Origin: Clostridia bacterium | Lineage (GTDB): Bacteria; Bacillota_A; Clostridia; Oscillospirales; CAG-272 | DNA: 8,991 nucleotides | NCBI GenBank assembly: GCA_017935805.1 | Contig: JAGBGV010000329.1 | Location: 1 to 8,991 of the forward strand | Reading direction: 5' to 3' | In this document: one piece after another, positions 5,588-8,991 of the stretch | Position numbering within the stretch: position 1 is the stretch's first letter | How the letters are laid out: the number at the start of each line of letters is the position of its first letter | The notes under the pieces: generated by a model | The model's input: the letters and a program-made list of their open reading frames with translations, nothing else | What the model was told of the DNA's origin: nothing | Databases searched by the model: none | Position numbers and translations under genes: made by a program

Positions 5588-5598
5588 TGACTTAGTCA
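5588..5598. repeat. Small palindrome in the exporter leader
   Basis: TGACTTAGTCA is a 5-bp inverted repeat around one base, within TTGACTTAGTCAGG, 20 nt before the start codon. It resembles MarR-type half-sites, but it is short and may be chance. Confidence 0.35.
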
Positions 5599-5617
5599 GG
5601 TTGACGGAGGTGAAAAT

Positions 5618-7630
5618 ATGGGACCCGGAGGCGGATTCAGAGACCGCGAAAGAATGCAGGAGAAGCTCAAGGAGCCAAAGCCACAGTCTATTAAGGAAGT
5701 GCCAGGATATATATACAGAGTAGTTACGAAATTCTTCCACAGACTGTTTTATATCTATAAGCTCGTATGGGAAACGAAGCCGTGGATTCTGTTGTTTATG
5801 GTGTTCATGTCTGTGTGGAACGGTGTTTCTCCGGTCATAAGCCAGTTTATCGGCGCTGCATTACTTAACTCTTTGCAGGATGCTTATACTTCTGTTGTCA
5901 CCGGCGGAGAGAATATGTTTGATACAGTTGTAGGACTGCTGGTTCTTCAGTTTGGCTTTAACTTTGCATCCAGCACTATAAGCCGTGTAGGCAATATCAT
6001 CAATAACATTTCCAGCGAGCTTGTTGTTAACCACATCAATCTCAAGATAATGTACAAGGCTAAAGAGGTTGACCTCGCAAGCTTTGACGATCCTGAATTC
6101 TACGCGAGATTTGAGAATGCAAAGCGCGAAGCAAGTATGCGTCCGCTTAATATCCTCAACAATAACTTCAATATAGTAAGTACAGTTATCAGTATGGCAG
6201 GATATCTCGCAATACTCTGGGCTGTTGTGCCGTTGTTCCCTATACTGATAATCATATTCAGCCTGCCAACTGCGATAATAAACTTTACATATCGAAAGAA
6301 GAGCTTCTGGTATATGCGCCATCACTCGAAGGAGCGCCGCCAGATGAACTACTACTCTGATGTCATGACCAACAAGGACATGGTTAAGGAAGTTCGTGTT
6401 TTCAATCTGCATGAAACCTTTATCGGCAGATACCGCGATACATTCAAGGTTTACTTCAAAGGTCTGCGTAAGCTCTTTGTGGGCGAAGGTCTTTGGAATA
6501 TCGGTGTCAACCTGTTTGGTACAACTGTCAACTGTATCATGTTCCTTCTAATTGCAAAGGGTGTTGCTGACGGCAGCTACAAGATAGGTGACTATCAGCT
6601 TTATATCGGCGCGCTTATGTCAATAGCCGGCTGCGTTGGTTCACTTATCAGCAGTACGGGATCTATCTACGAAGGCACCTTGTTCATTGACAACCTTATC
6701 AAGTTTATGAATGAAAAGCGTCATATCATCTCAAGTCTGCCTCAACCGAGAAAGGTACAGCATCATACCGGACATACAATTGAGTTCCGTCATGTATCAT
6801 TTGCTTATCCCGGCACAGAGCGAAACGTGCTTAACGATGTTAACTTTGTGCTTGATCCGGGCGATACCTGCGTGCTTGTAGGTCTCAACGGTGCAGGTAA
6901 AACAACTCTTATCAAGCTTCTGACACGTCTTTACGATCCAACCGAGGGTGAGATAATTCTCGACGGACACAATATAAAGGAATATGATACTGATGATCTT
7001 TACTCTCTCTTCGGTATCATCTTCCAGGACTTCGGTAAGTACGCAGTTGATGTAAGTGAGAATATCAAGTTTGGTGAGATCGAGCGTAACGGTACACATG
7101 AGGACGTTGTTGAAGCGGCAGAGCAGTCAACTGCGGATCAGTTCATCAAAAATCTCCCGAGCGGATACAGCACACCGCTTATGCGTTATTTTGAGGATGA
7201 CGGTATTGAGCTGTCAATCGGTCAGTGGCAGAAGTTGTCCATTGCGAGAGCATTCTACAGCGACTCAGATATCATGATCTTGGACGAGCCCACAGCCAGC
7301 CTTGATGCGATTGCAGAACAGGAGATATACAATCAGTTTGACGAGCTCCGCAAGGACAAGACAACTATTTTCGTTTCGCACCGTCTCTCGAGTGCTACAG
7401 TTGCTAATAAGATAATCGTAATCAACAACGGTACAATTGAGGAGCTTGGTGATCACGCAGAGCTTATGAAGAAGCACGGCGTATATTACGAGCTGTTCAC
7501 CACACAGGCCAAGCGCTATATTACTCCTATTGACGGTATGTCAGCAGAGCAGTTTATGATGGGCAGCGAGGAGTCTGAAAAGCTTCAGCGAGGAGAGGGA
7601 AGACCTCCGATGCCCCCTCACGGCAGATAA
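5618..7630 (+). CDS. ABC exporter, fused permease and ATP-binding domains (MsbA/peptide-exporter type)
   Basis: The 670-aa protein joins a six-helix exporter domain (about residues 40-340) to a nucleotide-binding domain (about 375-610). The latter shows Walker A GLNGAGKTT (near 421-429), the Q-loop in IIFQDFG, the signature LSIGQ (532-536), Walker B DIMILDEPT (551-559) and the H-loop SHR (587-589). It should act in the cytoplasmic membrane as a homodimer or with a partner half-transporter coded elsewhere. The signature context LSIGQWQKLSIARAF has Ile in place of the usual Gly and resembles peptide or lantibiotic exporters, but no precursor peptide or modification gene is seen here. An N-terminal extension (1-30) rich in Gly and charge and a C-terminal tail (about 625-670, ending GRPPMPPHGR) lie outside the core. 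The GGAGGTG box at 5606-5612 is 5 nt before the ATG. The substrate is unknown. Confidence 0.93.
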   Translation: MGPGGGFRDRERMQEKLKEPKPQSIKEVPGYIYRVVTKFFHRLFYIYKLVWETKPWILLFMVFMSVWNGVSPVISQFIGAALLNSLQDAYTSVVTGGENMFDTVVGLLVLQFGFNFASSTISRVGNIINNISSELVVNHINLKIMYKAKEVDLASFDDPEFYARFENAKREASMRPLNILNNNFNIVSTVISMAGYLAILWAVVPLFPILIIIFSLPTAIINFTYRKKSFWYMRHHSKERRQMNYYSDVMTNKDMVKEVRVFNLHETFIGRYRDTFKVYFKGLRKLFVGEGLWNIGVNLFGTTVNCIMFLLIAKGVADGSYKIGDYQLYIGALMSIAGCVGSLISSTGSIYEGTLFIDNLIKFMNEKRHIISSLPQPRKVQHHTGHTIEFRHVSFAYPGTERNVLNDVNFVLDPGDTCVLVGLNGAGKTTLIKLLTRLYDPTEGEIILDGHNIKEYDTDDLYSLFGIIFQDFGKYAVDVSENIKFGEIERNGTHEDVVEAAEQSTADQFIKNLPSGYSTPLMRYFEDDGIELSIGQWQKLSIARAFYSDSDIMILDEPTASLDAIAEQEIYNQFDELRKDKTTIFVSHRLSSATVANKIIVINNGTIEELGDHAELMKKHGVYYELFTTQAKRYITPIDGMSAEQFMMGSEESEKLQRGEGRPPMPPHGR

Positions 7631-7643
7631 AATCAATAAAATA

Positions 7644-7675
7644 AACGGTGTTCAACTTTGAGCACCGTTTTTCTT
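7644..7675. terminator. Bidirectional terminator between exporter and PPTase genes
   Basis: AACGGTG (7644-7650) pairs with CACCGTT (7663-7669), and the interior TCA/TGA continues the pairing, giving a long stem with a small loop. TTTTTCTT follows on the +; on the - strand the stem runs into TTATTTTATT. It serves both convergent genes; the PPTase stop codon (7676-7674) overlaps its edge. Confidence 0.85.
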
Positions 7676-8225
7676 ATGTTAATTTGTGCAATTCGACTTC
7701 AAAATTTTTGTGATAAGCGATTGATGCAGAATAATCATCGCTGATTGGTAAATTAATATCCTTAATAAACACATCTTCGCCCGAAAAATTTACGATATCA
7801 CTTCGGCTGTCAAAGGTAGCAAACTTTCCGTCAATACCGATTCCAAACAGCTTTACTACCGCCTCCTTGCGAGACCAGATTCTTGAGAATACCGCACGTT
7901 TATCGCCTGATGTACTGACATCGTCTGCTTCACGAGGATTAAAGAATCGCTCTGCAAGCTTTACCCACTGTCTCTCCCCGGAAATTAATTGAATGTCCGC
8001 GCCGACCTCGTTATCTGCAAATGCACACATCCAAATACTTCCGCTGTGCGATATGGAAAAATGTATATGAGGATGACTGATGAAAAATGGCTTTTTACCA
8101 CGAATACTTTCGAGATAAAGCTGTTCTTTGGCTATACCGGAATAAAGTGACGCCGCAATAAGAAGCAGATCATGAGATCCACTACCGCTATATTTATCGG
8201 AATAATATACTGCGATCCGCTCCAT
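7674..8225 (-). CDS. Sfp-type 4'-phosphopantetheinyl transferase
   Basis: The enzyme family transfers 4'-phosphopantetheine from coenzyme A to a serine of acyl or peptidyl carrier proteins. The 183-aa protein has the family motifs in order: GKKPFF (43-48), FSISHSG (56-62), GADIQ (75-79), AERFFNPRE (91-99) and FSRIWSRKEAVVKL (113-126). By comparison with Sfp, the Mg-binding positions are D77, Q79 and E121; Sfp has Glu where this protein has Gln79. The length is somewhat shorter than Sfp (about 224 aa). The start is ATG at 8225, because GGAGG (8235-8231) lies 5 nt upstream; the TTG at 8237 overlaps that box. No carrier protein, NRPS or PKS gene is near, so the client is unknown and may be the fatty-acid carrier if the genome lacks AcpS. 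Confidence 0.9.
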   Translation of the reverse strand: MERIAVYYSDKYSGSGSHDLLLIAASLYSGIAKEQLYLESIRGKKPFFISHPHIHFSISHSGSIWMCAFADNEVGADIQLISGERQWVKLAERFFNPREADDVSTSGDKRAVFSRIWSRKEAVVKLFGIGIDGKFATFDSRSDIVNFSGEDVFIKDINLPISDDYSASIAYHKNFEVELHKLT

Positions 8226-8239
8226 GTAATCCTCCAATA

Positions 8240-8266
8240 CATTTTTGTGTATTATATCACAAAATG
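8240..8266. repeat. Inverted repeat spanning the PPTase -10 box
   Basis: CATTTTTGTG (8240-8249) and CACAAAATG (8258-8266) are inverted copies, with one extra T in the left arm, on either side of the -10 box at 8251-8256. It may be an operator; the AT-rich arms make chance possible. Confidence 0.4.
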
Positions 8267-8279
8267 CCGAGAAAGTAAA
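8251..8279 (-). promoter_or_regulatory. Sigma-A promoter of the PPTase gene
   Basis: On the - strand, TATAAT (8256-8251) is perfect, and TTTACT (8279-8274) lies 17 nt upstream, matching the -35 consensus at 4 of 6 positions. The start of transcription would be near 8244, giving a very short leader with GGAGG. Confidence 0.6.
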
Positions 8280-8291
8280 GGCGAGATTTTT

Positions 8292-8304
8292 AAGTGCGGC
8301 ACTT
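8292..8304. repeat. Inverted repeat at the deacylase -35 box
   Basis: AAGTGC (8292-8297) and GCACTT (8299-8304) are exact inverted copies around one G, flanked by T-run and A-run arms that extend the symmetry. The right arm overlaps the -35 box at 8303-8308. It may be an operator for the divergent promoters; the loop is too small for an RNA hairpin at full pairing. Confidence 0.45.
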
Positions 8305-8331
8305 GAAAAAGGAAAATTGCTATGATATAAT
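8303..8331 (+). promoter_or_regulatory. Sigma-A promoter of the YbaK/ProXp-type gene
   Basis: TTGAAA (8303-8308) and TATAAT (8326-8331) are separated by 17 nt. The expected start of transcription is near 8338, shortly before AGGAGG at 8351-8356. Confidence 0.8.
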
Positions 8332-8365
8332 TATTGCAGCATGATAAAATAGGAGGAAAGTGGGC

Positions 8366-8932
8366 ATGAACAGCGAAATTATGGATGCTGTGCGTGGCAG
8401 ACCAATAACACGTGAGCGCCGCCTTGACAAAGAGGTGCGTTGTTATGATCTGCTTGATTCTCTTGAGGTTGAGTATTGGCGTGTTGACCATGAACCTGCT
8501 GAAACTATGGAGCTTTGCAGAGAGGTTGATAAGAAGCTGGGCGTGACAATGTGCAAAAATCTATTTCTGACAAACAGACAGCAAACCGATTTTTATCTGC
8601 TTTTGATCCCTGACGGAAAGGTATTCAAAACAAAGGAGTTATCTCCGCAACTCGGCGTGTCAAGACTGTCATTTGCTGGCGGCGAGTATATGGAAAAACA
8701 CCTTGATATAACCCCGGGATCTCTAAGTATCTTAGGACTTATGAATGACAAAGAAGGTGTAGTCAGACTTCTTGTTGATGAGGATCTTTTGAAAGATGAG
8801 TATATAGGATGCCACCCGTGCATCAACACCAGCAGTCTCCGAATAAAAACGAGCGATATGTTCGGTAAGGTATTATCCTCAATGAATCATACGATGACAA
8901 CGGTAAAGCTCTGCGGAATTGACGCTGAATGA
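8366..8932 (+). CDS. YbaK/ProXp-ala (PrdX)-type aminoacyl-tRNA deacylase, free-standing
   Basis: The 188-aa protein belongs to the INS-like trans-editing family related to the editing domain of bacterial prolyl-tRNA synthetase, whose members hydrolyse mischarged tRNA such as Ala-tRNA(Pro) in the cytoplasm. The signature parts are VDHEPAETM (40-48), TMCKNLFL with the expected catalytic lysine K64, a segment with LIPDGKVFKTKEL, then TPGSLSILGLMND, and the block EYIGCHPCINTSSLRI near the C-terminus. The start is ATG at 8366, 9 nt after AGGAGG; GTG at 8360 is only 3 nt after it. Many relatives carry a Pro in the GSxSPxGL loop where this protein has SIL, which may simply be a subfamily trait. It has its own promoter and is divergent from the PPTase gene. 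Which tRNA it clears cannot be told from sequence. Confidence 0.88.
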   Translation: MNSEIMDAVRGRPITRERRLDKEVRCYDLLDSLEVEYWRVDHEPAETMELCREVDKKLGVTMCKNLFLTNRQQTDFYLLLIPDGKVFKTKELSPQLGVSRLSFAGGEYMEKHLDITPGSLSILGLMNDKEGVVRLLVDEDLLKDEYIGCHPCINTSSLRIKTSDMFGKVLSSMNHTMTTVKLCGIDAE

Positions 8933-8979
8933 TTAATTGAACAGAAATCCACAATACAGGTAGAATAAAGGAGTAATAA

Positions 8980-8991
8980 ATGGAAACTTTA
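8980..8991 (+). CDS. Start of a further gene, cut by the window edge
   Basis: AAAGGAG (8968-8973 region) is followed 6 nt later by ATG at 8980-8982, and only four codons (M-E-T-L) remain. The spacing is right for a real start, 47 nt after the deacylase stop with no terminator between, so it may be in the same operon. Nothing can be said about the product. Confidence 0.5.

Noticed and set aside
5861..6412. A 183-codon open frame on the - strand inside the ABC exporter gene
   Set aside because: It is a shadow of the exporter's membrane domain; the product is compositionally odd and has no ribosome site or promoter.
8287..8310. T-run/hairpin/A-run as an intrinsic terminator
   Set aside because: No gene ends toward it on either strand, and it lies between divergent promoters, so an operator-like role is more likely.

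Overview
The window looks like chromosomal DNA from a low-to-moderate GC, endospore-forming Firmicute (Bacillota, class Clostridia), perhaps the Ruminococcus/Oscillospiraceae group. The evidence is an unmistakable spoIIR with a forespore-type (sigma-F) promoter, a compact SpoIVFB-like site-2 protease, strong GGAGG-type ribosome binding sites, and several near-consensus sigma-A promoters with 17-nt spacers. The genus is an inference. I see no IS element, integrase, CRISPR array, tRNA or rRNA.

Left part (2-4186), all on the + strand. It starts with the C-terminal part of a small polytopic membrane protein, possibly TspO/MBR-like. A comF phosphoribosyltransferase-like gene follows with its own sigma-A promoter, then spoIIR, a TraX-family membrane protein, and a HAD phosphatase that ends in a terminator. 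Next comes a two-gene unit of a one-TM small protein and an M50 site-2 protease that resembles a miniature SpoIVFA/SpoIVFB pair. It ends in a bidirectional terminator.

Middle (4191-5403, - strand). A two-gene operon encodes a two-TM SPFH/band-7 protein and, 1 nt after it, a 58-aa ribbon-helix-helix (Arc-like) DNA-binding protein, a small gene that is easily overlooked. Its promoter is divergent from that of a one-polypeptide ABC exporter (5618-7630, +). The exporter's -10 box sits inside a perfect inverted repeat that looks like a repressor site.

Right part (7644-8991). A terminator hairpin shared by two convergent genes separates the exporter from an Sfp-type phosphopantetheinyl transferase on the - strand. 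Divergent from that is a free-standing YbaK/ProXp-type aminoacyl-tRNA deacylase (+). The window ends 12 nt into a further + strand gene.

Most notable points. (1) The spoIIR sigma-F promoter lies inside a long hairpin between comF and spoIIR. Read-through RNA from comF would carry the whole hairpin, which ends in a U-rich tract and hides the spoIIR ribosome binding site, whereas RNA started at the sigma-F promoter would lack the left arm. This predicts a DNA-encoded insulator that keeps spoIIR silent outside the forespore. (2) The SPFH/RHH pair is tightly linked. (3) The exporter promoter carries a clear palindromic operator. Gene functions are read from motifs by eye; no database search was possible.
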